From assembly GCF_027596085.1 (NCBI RefSeq), contig NC_072472.1:19100680-19164679 (forward strand): DNA of 64,000 nucleotides. Reading direction: 5' to 3'. This DNA is from Anoplopoma fimbria. Its lineage: Eukaryota; Chordata; Actinopteri; Perciformes; Anoplopomatidae. The translations under genes were made by a program, and so were the position numbers. Positions within the stretch are counted from its first letter, which is position 1. Each line of letters starts with the position of its first letter. Positions 1-21,100 of the stretch are shown in pieces. A model generated the notes under the pieces. The model did no database searches. It saw only the letters and a program-made list of their open reading frames with translations, and was not told the origin of the DNA.

Positions 1-448
1 CTGTTCTTTAGGTGTTATTTAAACGTAACGCGGGAGTTCAGGTGAAAACCGTTCCCGTCTAGCCGCCGTTTAATATTAATGATCTGGATCCGACGTCAAC
101 AACCTTGTCTGACCTCCCGGATGTGGAAGTGCTACGTTGATGCTAGTAACAACCGCTTGCCTGTTCATTTTTTTTTATTTATTTTTATTTGCTATGATGG
201 TAGCAAAACGTGTTTTTTGGATCCAGCACGTGACCTCCACATGCCGATAACCGGATCTGTTTGTTATGTAACGCACTGACTGCCTGTTGTTGCCCAGCTG
301 TTCCCACACAGTGACATTCATTCATTTTTACTATTAGCTTGTAGCTTACCACAGCTAACTAGAAGCACTGCCACTGCAGAGGCTCAATACTCTGACCTCG
401 TTCAATGAAGCAGGCTTGAGGTCTGAATCGTGTTTGTTATGTTTGCAG
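1..448 (+). other. Intron of adss2 upstream of the first visible exon
   Basis: No coding similarity is visible. The acceptor at 441-448 ends in gtttgcag just before the GGNNAGH exon. The exon carrying the GTP-binding N-terminus is not here, so this is taken as the 3' part of an intron. Confidence 0.6.
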
Positions 449-9761
<9,313 letters not shown>

Positions 9762-10640
9762 TCCGTCTGCCGACCTGCGGGTTCAGATAATTTCAGGTTT
9801 TGATAGGATTACCAGAGGAGTGTAAAATGCAAACTCTCTTCAAGGAAATACTTCACCAGCAAGGCTACTTGTGAAACTTTTAGTTGCTGCTTTTGCATCA
9901 CATTTGCAATAATTTTTCCCAGATGTAATTTATGCATTCCACATAATGTTTCTTATATTTATTCGGGTGTTAATTTTTAAAACATGATGCAAATGGATCG
10001 ATCATTCTTTATTCCATTCCACAGTAAAGCAGTTTTCTTTTCTTTTCAAGCATTTGAAACTCATTAACCATAATTGATAGCTTTTCTCCCGTTTATTTTT
10101 CTTTACATATATTTGAAGAGCCATTGATGAACAGAAGACTTCATATTAAAGTGCACAACACAATAAAGCAAGAGATACTTTTCAGGCTTTGTAATAAGAT
10201 GGGGAAATGAATGACCGCCTTTGTGCGATCTATCCGATAGTGAACTTTTCTATTGAACAATTTTAAAACAGTTTAAAAACATGAATGCATCTGTTTGTAT
10301 CACTATTTTCATGATGAGTGTTGGAATGAACATAGTGCTTTTTAAAATCATCCTCAAAATGGATAAATCAACTCTAAACAACTTGAGGTTAAATAGCTGT
10401 TTTCTTCATAATATTTGAGGAGAAGTTAATAGAAATTCCTCATCCACGTAGAGACATTAGCTGGTCTTTGAGAAGTTTGTGTAAATGTTAAGAAAATGGC
10501 CAGTGGGCTGTAATGTACCAGAGTATATTTCAATATGTTTCATACACCATTTCATTCATTGTCAATGATGTAAAAGACTAAGCTTGCTCTTATCAATAAA
10601 AGGAAACTTATCATTATTTTCATTTGTCATTCATTCAGGT
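9762..10640 (+). other. adss2 3' untranslated region and candidate poly(A) signals
   Basis: This follows the TGA at 9759-9761. AATAAA at 10162-10167 and another near 10595 (in atcaataaaagg) are possible cleavage signals. No coding frame is recognisable. The extent is inferred. Confidence 0.4.
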
Positions 10641-13600
10641 TTTAGTAAAGGGTTTAAGTAATTCTGGAAAAGAATTGTTCTGAGCATGTAATTGAAATGT
10701 TCTCAGGTGTTAATGTGAAATGTTAAGGTTGTGTTATCATATCAGCCTTACAATGTTCTGCTCCTGATGTGCAGCTACAGTTCAATTTCTTCATATCAGT
10801 ATTTCTTAAGTTTTCAGAAGTAAATGTAGGTGCTTCTGGTCCTTGCGATGTTATTCATTATGCATCCATTATGATTCTTTATTGGCTGTGTAGGTAGGCC
10901 CATTTAAAATCTGCACCTGAGAAGATGTGTGATGCCGTTATCTGAATGTCTCCACAACAAGTCTTGGAGACATGAGGAAGGACGTAAGCAAGTTTTAAAG
11001 CTGCCCTGAGCAATATTTTTATATCTTCGATGGATCATATAAATTATGTATGATACGAAAGGTGTCACTTGAGGTGATGAAGCAACAAAGTTAAATTTTG
11101 ACTGCACTTCCTCTGGGGTCTGTTAAGCTTTACTTCTTTTTTTTTTTTTTTTTTTTTGTAAACAGTTGCATCTCCACTTGCAGCAGGCAGCTGTTTTTAA
11201 CAAGAAAGCCCTGATGAACTCAGTTTACATTAAATACTCAGTAACAGTTAGCAACTAGCTAGTGAGCAAAGCGGAGCGTTTAGCAGCTGAAGTGCAAGAT
11301 ATTTTCACCAGGAAATGGAAACACAAATGATAAAGTTGCTCTCCATCTGCTGCTGAATGTGTAAATAGTGATCTGTTTGCTGATACTTTTGCTTCATCAA
11401 CTCTACAAGGCATTAGTGGACAGATGTCTGCATTCTTCTATATGCCTCCTTCAGCCTATAACATTCTTCTTTCACTCTTTCTTACTTTACACCCTCATAA
11501 GTTAGCTGACTTCCTCTCATGATTTAAAAGCTTTTCAGCACCGGGTGGGGGCATTAGATTAAAGTGTAAAGTGGATGCCTTGGCAGATCGATGGAGGTGT
11601 AACAGAGTCCTGGAGCTTCTCAGATATTGCAGTCTAATGTGTTAAAGGCCCTGCACACCCACACAGGTGTTATCATCCATACAGGCCCATCAGACCTCTG
11701 CTCACGTTGATGTTGTGCAGAGATATGCTAGGAAATTATGTCATTAAGCTCTGCATAAAGATGAAAATAACGACAGAGTAGTAACAAAACTAACAGGCAG
11801 TCGGGGAAAATCAACATTCCTGAAATGAGGTCTACTCGGGTAAAAAAAATCAGTAATTCAAAAGTAGCACAATGTTTAGTCTAAACCTAAAATATTTTTA
11901 ACTAAATTCATAAGCCACTGCCCTATTAATGTTAATGTATACTTGCAGATAATTTGCATCAATTATTTTAAGTCAGACAAAGTTTTATTTCGAACTGTAT
12001 TGCAGACTACTATGAGCCCCAAACAATATTGAATAGATAATACAATATTGAAAAAATTATGAGTTCTGAAAACAGTAAATTAAGAAATAACCTAATATCA
12101 TTTTTACCTGAAAATCTTATATTTTGAAATATTCTTTTTGACAGTTTTGTCTTTATGTCACCAAAATCTGCTCCCAGCTACAAAAATGTAGTCAGCAAGC
12201 ACCTGTTAGCAAGAACAATGAAAATTCCAAAATTATTCTGAATCAAAGTGAAGGGGGCCTGTGATTGGCCAAAAGAAAAGTGATATCATGAAATAAAAAC
12301 ACTGTTGATAAACAATGACTCTAAATGAAAAGAAAATGCAATATTCAATTAGAAAATTTAGACTCCAATAAAACTGTTAATATGAAAATATAATTAATCA
12401 TTGAACATTTTGTGGTTCCACACATTACCACCTCTTGTATTCTGCTTAAACCTAATGGATATATGTCCTATGTGCTTTTGGATTAATAATGTAGAGGTTA
12501 GTAGTATACAACTTAACAGGCAATTACTACAAATTCTGATAGAGTATCAAAACATTACTTACTTTCCTTTAAACATAGGAACCTGATTTAATTCATAAGA
12601 AGACTTGTTTTTGTGCTGATGCCCTTTGTTGTAAAAAAATATTATTTTCTGAAGGTCGAAAGTGCACCTCCCGTTAAATGAGCAAAGTTGCAGACGTTTG
12701 CTAACCAATCAATTTCCAGTCCAAGAAGTCCCTGCATCATCAGATATGGCACAAAGTGAGCTTACAGTAGACATAAGAAGGCTTAATTGAAAATAAAGTG
12801 CTCATAATAGCAGTGTAGTCCTCCTCCCCCCTGGCGTTTTCTGTCGGCTCCCTCCCTCCCTCCCTCTCCTTTAATACCACCTTCCTTTACTCGTAATTGA
12901 GAGCACATTTATCATCAGGTCAATCAATTTGAGCCTTTTATTCAAGTGTAGTTACTTCTCAGATGGTCATCCCTCGTCAGATCTCCTTCCAAAATCTGTC
13001 TTGGTTTTTATCCCCCCCACTGGCTGGATGTTAATTCATTTACCTTTACACTGCCAGCTAAATCATACTTTACATTAAAAGGACACCTGGAATTGAAGCC
13101 ATCGACCAACGAGAAGTAAGGATTTTTAGATTTTCTCATTTCTTTGCATGTGTGACCAGGAGTTTGATGAACGTGAAGGCAGATCTTCTTTTATGTGGTG
13201 TTCAGAAGGGATTGTGGAGGTAATATAGAGATCCAATTATATACATTTTTGATATCAGCATGACCTTTGAGTTGAGTTTTCCTGACTATGATTTTGCAGT
13301 CGGAGGGAAACGTGTGAGCAACGCAAAAACTACCAAGGTCGTCATATTTTCTCCTTGTGTATTCCACTGAGTTCTCTGATTAACATTGATCCCGGCATTT
13401 ATAAATCATCATTCCTTTTCTTCCTTCCTCATTCTGCAGTGTCATGATTAATGTACGTAGCAATAAGACACCTGTTTCACTGGGGTTGGACTGTGTTCAG
13501 TTTTCGTAAGAACAGAGAGAATTGCAGCTCTTACACAGATTGAATTGGAGGAGCTAAATGTATTTAACAGTTTATTAGGTGAGTGCATGGAATAAATCCA

Positions 13601-14501
13601 ATTGCGCAACTCAGCAAGTAGAGACCAAGCAAAAAGAATTTGCAAGGAAATATGGAGAACGATGATTCAAGTTCTATCTTAACATGATTAACATATACCC
13701 CTGTGACAGATGCATCAGAATGCATTATGACATAGTGTACTTGTCTAGTGCATTGCTATAATACAGTGTTAATGTACCGGTGTCTGCTTATCATTTGTTA
13801 CTTACAACACAATCCAAATACGATAGTGTGTTAACTCAATTACCAGTTGGTGATACACGAACATCTGTTTGCTACACTTAACATTGTTAAAAGGTGACAC
13901 TAAATTAGTAAAAAACACATCAGTGTGCACTAAGTGTAGGTCAGATATTGTACATTTTAAATGTACACTGAATGCCCTACAGCAACAAAAATAAAGTACA
14001 GATTGTACAGTTTATCAGTCTTTCCCTTGATCAAACATTTTTAAAAATCCTTTATATTAAAATTATGTTTTTAATTTTAATGTTGTATAAAACCTCACTC
14101 CTTTCGGTTCCTGTAAAGAGTAAAGAAAACATCTCCTGCTCAGGAGGGCATATAAAAACATTTCATTCAATCGGATGTGATTGATCTGCAGATGTGCTGA
14201 TCAGCTGATCAATAGAGCAACATAGGGTCAGTTCCCAAAACTGTTTTTTCTTACCATTTCCATAAAGGCTTTTTTATGAGTAACAAATATGGGAACAGCT
14301 GTTACTCCAGTCCACAGAAAAATAAAATAAAAAAATATTCACGGAATCCACTTTGATGAATTTGCTCGCTGAATATAGCGTGAATTTAATAACCATAATA
14401 CAAGAATGCTACACGAACATGGGTTGACAGTGGCTTTTGATCTGTATCAATACAAATCAGGTGCAGTTCTGTTCATTTTTTAAATCAGAAACATGTTGTC
14501 T

Positions 14502-14574
<73 letters not shown>

Positions 14575-16000
14575 GGCTACTGTCTGGGTGCCACGTTAAA
14601 TCATTTTGCACTGACCTTGTACTGTTACTTGTAATACCTCCGATTCCAAGTCCAAGTTCCTTTCTGAACATAAACTCTGTCCACCCCTCTCAGCCTGATA
14701 TACTGCCCTGGCACATGTTGCCCTTTCCTTCCTGGAAGCTCTACTGAAGACCCTGGCAGAAAGTTAGTTATTTTCCGCTCCTGATTAGGATGAATTTTAT
14801 TGAATGGAGATGTCTTGTTTGACTGAGTATTGATTGATCAACATCATCCTAGCAGCTGTGGATATGACTCCACACATCCTTTGTGGTCAGCAGCCACAAC
14901 AGCGATACACTCAGGAGGCAACGCACAAAAACCTCGCCCACAAAATTAGCCATTTCACTTTGTGATCTTAGTTTTCAGTCTGTGCCACCCAGACAAAATG
15001 TATCCTACATTTCCTCTTGTACTAGTCTTCTTATGAAGGTGATAGTAGTTTCTTTAAACTAGTTTAGTGAAGGTACATTAAAATAACAGTAAATACTGCA
15101 AAATATTCTGAGTGACAGTAACGCAACATTATATATGTTATATATGATATGTTTAACCGTATGCATCAGCATATTAGCATTGTTATAGTTAGCATGTTAG
15201 CATGCTGATAGCATTTCGTTCAAAGCGCTGCTGTGTCAAAATGCAGCCTCAAAAAAGCATGACTGTAGACTTTATTTTGTTAAATTATGCTGAAACTTGA
15301 ATTTTTATTGATTTAATATTTGTTCCCTGAAGCGGCCGCAGTTCACAGTATGGGAGGATGAAGACAATCAGTGTTTAAAGAGAACAAAAATCCCCGCATT
15401 CATTCAAACTATACTACTGTATGATTAAGCTGACTTTTTAATAGTAACCATAGAACTTAATTTAATTTAATTATTGTTTGTTTGAAAAGGGACAATTTTC
15501 ACAATTCAAATAAATGTAAATGTACCTAAGGCTAAGATTCATCAGCAGTCTTTTTGCCAGATATAGTTAGGTATCCTAGAATAATAACCCTACAGATTTG
15601 GAGTAACATACAAACATCCACCTATGAAACGTTATTCCCACCCCTTTAAACACACACACACAGAAAGAAAAAAGATCAGCAGCAGTTCTGTCAAGCAAAT
15701 TGTATTGAGGATTGGATACTGAGAGCAGGGTGAAAGGCAGCTGAGCTTGGCTTCTCCCTGCAGAGTCTGCAGTCAGATCTAAATGAATCTCAAACATTGA
15801 TCCCACAGACGTATTGATATGACTACAGCTGCTACTGCACTGGACATTCATTTTAACTCTTGAGAAAACTAGGGAATATGAAAAATTCTACGTACAGACT
15901 GAAGCAAATGAAGCTGCATTATGTGTTCATATAATGTCATCATATAATTAGATCTTTACCTAGTACATAAAAAAAGAGATCTAACTGAAGTCTGAAGAAA
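10641..16000. other. Gene-free interval between adss2 and kcnk4
   Basis: No exon with recognisable protein similarity was found. It holds a T-run at 11137-11157, a TA microsatellite at 14502-14574 and AT-rich sequence. A pyrimidine-rich then AT-rich stretch near 12815-12960 looks more structured than its surroundings and might be a conserved non-coding element; that is only an impression. Confidence 0.5.
14502..14574. repeat. TA microsatellite
   Basis: Almost pure TA dinucleotide repeat with a few TG interruptions. Confidence 0.95.
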
Positions 16001-16009
16001 CTGAATAGA

Positions 16010-16300
16010 ACCAAAACTTGACTCCATCTTCCTCTCCACCTTCAACTGTGCTGCTCTCTCGCTCTCTCTCCCTGCCTCTTTAATTCCCTCTCTCACTCTC
16101 TATATGAAGTCAGTTTGATTGAGTATCTTTTACCTCTCTTTAGTGCTCAGCAACAGCATCCCTCCCCACCCCTACACACATACACACAAACACCCTCATG
16201 CTCACACACACACACCTCGCTGTATGCAGCAGCCTGAACTCATGAAACACCATGCATGAGGCGACTGCTACACAGGATTCTTATGATCCTTCATTTTAAG
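16010..16300 (+). promoter_or_regulatory. Candidate untranslated first exon of kcnk4
   Basis: A CT-rich tract (16045-16140) is followed by a segment ending at a good donor, ttttaag|gtaagc at 16300/16301. If joined to the exon at 17639, the kcnk4 frame meets a TAA just before the junction, so this exon would be non-coding. The assignment rests on position and splice motif only. Confidence 0.3.
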
Positions 16301-17638
16301 GTAAGCACACATGGGCTGGACTCTCTGCCGCGTCGGTCGGTACCATACATTTTGTACGGACCAGGAGGGACCCTAAGTGGTAATAAAATTGGATCACCAC
16401 AGCTATGGCTCGGTAGCAGCAGCAGCAGCACTGTTGGCATTTAATGCAAGCCGTACTACAGTTTATTTTTTGTCTAGTGGTGTTTAATCTGTCTGGCTTT
16501 CGGTGTTGCATTATGTGGTAGGTATGCATGTTTTTTTTTACTTCAATAATAGTTTTGTGTTGGAAAAAGAAGTGGACCATTGTTTTCTTTGAAAAAATTA
16601 TGAACTACTAATATAATGTTACTCACATGGATAATCACACATATTGTTGTATTGGTCTCTTTGTATATGCCTATGTAAACCCTAAGAACCAGCTATTTAA
16701 TTGAGTCTTACCAATATAGGAATGAGTTACTCTGCTAACTTGTGGCTGTATCTTGCTAATTTTGGGAAGTGATCAGTTTCTTTGTGTATTCCCAGCAGCT
16801 GTAAAACTGTGGAGTGTATATTTTGTCACCCTTTGACAGTTTATTGCTCTAGTTTCATCAGATCTGCTGACTAAAGAGCTGCAGTCACAGATCTTAAGGA
16901 GCTGGTTTTATTGTTCTGGCTTGCAGTCCAGCGGTGCAGAGTGAATTGGAAATGGCAGGCTTACTGGTCCAAATTATAAAAATCGTATCCTCTTAAATCA
17001 TTTCTGAAATTTGGGGACTAAAGGATTGTCGGACACATCGATCAGTTTCTCAACTTCATCATGGCGAAGCTGCATCTCAGTGCAGAGCCTTGGCTCCAGC
17101 TTCAGTTTTAAATGAGAATGCGTCTTGGTTTAAGACGACAATGACCAACATCATCTTACTGAACCAGGTTTCACTTCTAGAAATCTAGAGCTCCTGCTTT
17201 TACAAAGATACAACAATCTCGGAAGTCCATATCTGATGTATTTGGAGGAACCTGCACTTATTTATATTTCTTCTGCAAATGCTGATCTGCATCATGGGAA
17301 ATACATCTTCTTCTACAATTGTTTTCTGCACCCTGATTCTACAAAGGTGTGGATGGAATATAACAAAGCTGAACCGTCTCTCATCACAAACTAAGGACTT
17401 ACATAGCGCATATGATTAGATGAAGGCTACAGATAATGTATAACCATAAAGAAAAGACAACAATAGGTGGATTTGGTACCAGAACATCAACTCTGTGTGT
17501 GACACTGCCACGCCTGAGAGCTTCACCTTGTTGTTGCCTGTCACTGAGGTTTATCCTCACTACTTATTTAAAATCATTGACGTAAATGCCGTGAATGCTG
17601 AATAACACGTGAAAATATGTGTCTCTGCTTGTATCTAG

Positions 17639-17768
17639 TGTCCCCTCCCTCGGAGTGTGAGGTGGACGGGCTCCCCGGTGGTTACGGATCCAGGGATTCC
17701 ATCCTCAGGCCTGGTGACAGGAAGGACTGGAAAAGACGAAGGCGTGGTCAACTGAGGCGGATTGACAG
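17639..17768 (+). other. Upstream exon of kcnk4, 5' UTR or alternative N-terminus
   Basis: Bounded by tatctag at 17638 and ag|gtaaac at 17768/17769. In the frame that joins correctly to the next exon (18041) it is open throughout and would encode a basic segment ending DWKRRRRGQLRRIDR, with no internal ATG. It could be 5' UTR, or coding if an upstream exon supplies a start. Confidence 0.5.
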
Positions 17769-18128
17769 GTAAACTCAACTACAATGGGTGAATCCGTCTT
17801 TGTATTCATGACATGGAACGTATATGTTTTTGTACTTGTGCGGTCAGATCTGTTCAAAATGTCAGGCAGGGCAGATGACTGGCGTTTTATCGAGGATGCT
17901 TCACTAATTGTATGTCAGCTGTGTGGTGAGGCCTGAGTCCATTTAATGCCTCATGTTCAGACGTGTAAACAGTCTGAGTTGCTTTGAGGCGCTGTCGTCA
18001 GTTTGAAACCCTTGTGTTTGTGTGGTTGCTGATGTTTCAGCTGCAGCAGCTGGGATCCAGGCCACACCAGCGCTGAGGCTGGCAAAGGGAAACAGCAGCC
18101 TGCATTCGGACTGAGCATAGGTGCAGGC

Positions 18129-21100
18129 ATGCGCTGCTCCACCCTGCTAGGCATCCTCACGGGGGTGCTTCTCTACTTGGTGCTGGGAGCTGTGGTGTTC
18201 CGCGCCTTGGAGGTTCCGCGAGAGGAGGGAAAGCACATGCAGCTTATGGACACACGCCGGGACTTCTTGTTGAACTTTACCTGCATGGGCCCAAACGACC
18301 TACAGACCCTTATAGAGGTACAGCAGATCTTCTCATGACAACATATATTTAATTTGAGAGCCCTTTTGGGGTCCTCGCCCCCAGGTTAGTAGCCACTGAA
18401 AAGTATATTAACACAACTTGTGAACGACTTTAATGCCTTAGTATTCCTTTAATTGCCATGAATATTTCAGCGGTCAGAATTATAGATGACTTTGCGGTGT
18501 AAAGAAAAGTTAACTTTTTAGATACTTTTGTACTAAAAAAAGCTTCAAACTGATGTTTGAAAATAAATTGAAGCTGATAATTTCATAAAATATGTTCTTT
18601 ATTATTATGGTATTATTTGTGTGTGCTTTTTCTTATCACTCACTATTTTCTCACTCACTATTGGTCATCTACCTCTACATCAGGTTCTGAAACTTAGAGA
18701 AAGCAACACATCTTGCTAAGAATATATTTTGGCTTGACTGATTCACATTTTATATTCACTTGGAACTTGTTTGACAATGCAACTTATCTCACTGATTCAG
18801 TTTTGTGGATCAGGGTGACCAGTCTGATTTGTATAGTACTGTGGGCTGGATAACAGGTGTGGTCTGAGCAGCTATGTAAGGATGGGTCAGTTCTAGTGTG
18901 TGTGTGCAAGTGCATGAAAGCTGAGCGCCATGAGCCATGTTGGCAACCGCGCTGTGATTCTAAGGTTTGTCCTTGCTCCAGAATGAAAGTTGTAAATCAC
19001 GGTTTTAGCCATTGACATTTGAAAAAGGTTAGAGGGACTGAAGGACATGACAAATGTAAAAGAGGTAGTCACATTTTGGTTTTGGATTATGCAAAGGAAG
19101 ATGATAAGAGATCTGGAGTGCTCCTTTGGTGCATCCCGTTGACTGATTCAATTAAAAGACAGGAAGGATAATGAGGATATTTATCATAGTTCATAATATT
19201 AGTATTGAATGAATGTTTAATATGGAACCCTTAAGTGTTATATGCAATATGAAGCAAATAATAAAAAACATCATTGTTATGAAATTATATTACATCAATT
19301 TATTTCAGGATAACTGAATTTTACCTTTCAGCCACTCACATGAATCAATCGCGCTCTTTCTTAAACTAGCACACCTGTTGCCGTCAATAGCCAATACTCT
19401 CATGTCAGCTGGAGCAATACAAATGCTGCTGCTGTAAATAAACACAGTACGCAAACTAAACTTCTTGAGAGTTTTAAGCCCACGCATTTGCTTTCCAAAG
19501 CTGCTAATGCTACGAAGCTAGCCGACTCACGAGTTATGCCGGCACATGTTAGCAGTGGTAGTGAGCTACCACAGAGGAAGACATGTTTCTCTTATCAGCG
19601 TTCTTTGTATTTCTCTGAGGAACATTTAGATTCAAAATGCTGCAGAGGTAACTCTGAGTTAACCAGCTAATGTTAGCTGCTAATGCTATTGTCTTTCCTA
19701 GCTCGCTAGCCAGCTTGGCACGTAGCATGCACAGCTTTGCTATAAAGATATAAGGAAAAAGGGAATTTTAAAATAAAATCTATAATATAATATAAACAGA
19801 CTCCTGTGAAAGATTATTAAATGATATCTGATAATAAGTTGATTTCTAATAATTTCCTAATTTATTATACAGAAAATATTGTTTCATTCAGGCCTATATA
19901 TGGTGCACGATTTATTCATATATATATATACATAAGGTTCAAGTGCAATTTTCCCACATTGTATTAATAGAAATACACTAATAGTATAAAGATTTATTGT
20001 ATCTATTGTTAGGTGCTGTCAGGAAAAACAAATGGAAGTCATCCTGTTCATGAGTGAACCAGGCAGCTGTTACAAAGCAATTCTATAGATGTTTTCCTAC
20101 TAAACAAGCACTGTGGGTCAGGTTTCACTCAACCAATGTCAGCTGTTTCAACAAGTCCTCAATAGATAAGTTCCTTCCTACTATAATCTGTTTTCAGCTT
20201 GAGTAATGAAACATTTAGTGAAGTTCAGCTTATTTCACAACTCAAGATTCGCTGTGTTAGTTTGGCAAACCATTGGACACGCTTACACTAATTAGGAGCT
20301 TCAAGCGAGAGCGCAGCTGGAATCGTAAAAAAACAATAGAAATCAATCCATTTTCCCAAATGAGTTGGGACAGGCATATGCATTGGCGCCAGTCCAACAG
20401 ACAGCCTCAACCAGACACAGCCCTGCCTCTGGGATTGTAAATTTCTAATTTACTAATAGTAATAATGTCTGCAGAGACCACATTCAATCACAACTTTGTC
20501 ATACTCAGCTTTAAATTCAGAGTTAACAAATGTCTTCAAGCACCAATAGACAGAAAACAGATAATTAGATCAGGAATTCTGTTATCTGTGCTGGCAGTGG
20601 TTCGATACACTCAGGACAAAATGGAGCCGTGACAGTCGTAAATCACCAGTCACTTATTTGTCCCTGCTGCTGATGCCATGACAATGCATTTTCTACAGCA
20701 TTGACAGCATTACTGGACTATTTAATTGGATATTAAAAAGAAACTCACACTCATTTTTGTTCTTCTGAAACTTTCAACATGTCAGAAATGAATCACATGT
20801 GCAATTTTAACTAACTGATGGGCTAATAGACAAGTTTGTGCAATATGCTCTACCCTCGTTTTACTATCCAATTAAATATTCATTTCTAAACTGTTTCATG
20901 AACTAACCACTAAACTCCTCTCTTCTGTACTTTACCATCCCAGGAAGTAGTGGAGGCCGTTGGTGCAGGTGTGGATCCCAGCAGCAACTACACCTTCATC
21001 AGCCAATGGGATCTGGCCAGCGCCTTTTTTTTCTCAGGGACTATCATCACAACCATCGGTGGGTGTCCAATAGGAGCATTAAGCTTGCTAACGTAAATTC

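Noticed and set aside
14437..14747. Plus-strand frames with Tyr/Ile repeats
   Set aside because: Translation of the TA microsatellite at 14502-14574.
16256..16444. Short frame starting MRRLLHRILMILHF as a kcnk4 start
   Set aside because: Splicing from the donor at 16301 to the exon at 17639 puts this ATG out of frame with the channel; the kcnk4 frame itself meets a stop here.
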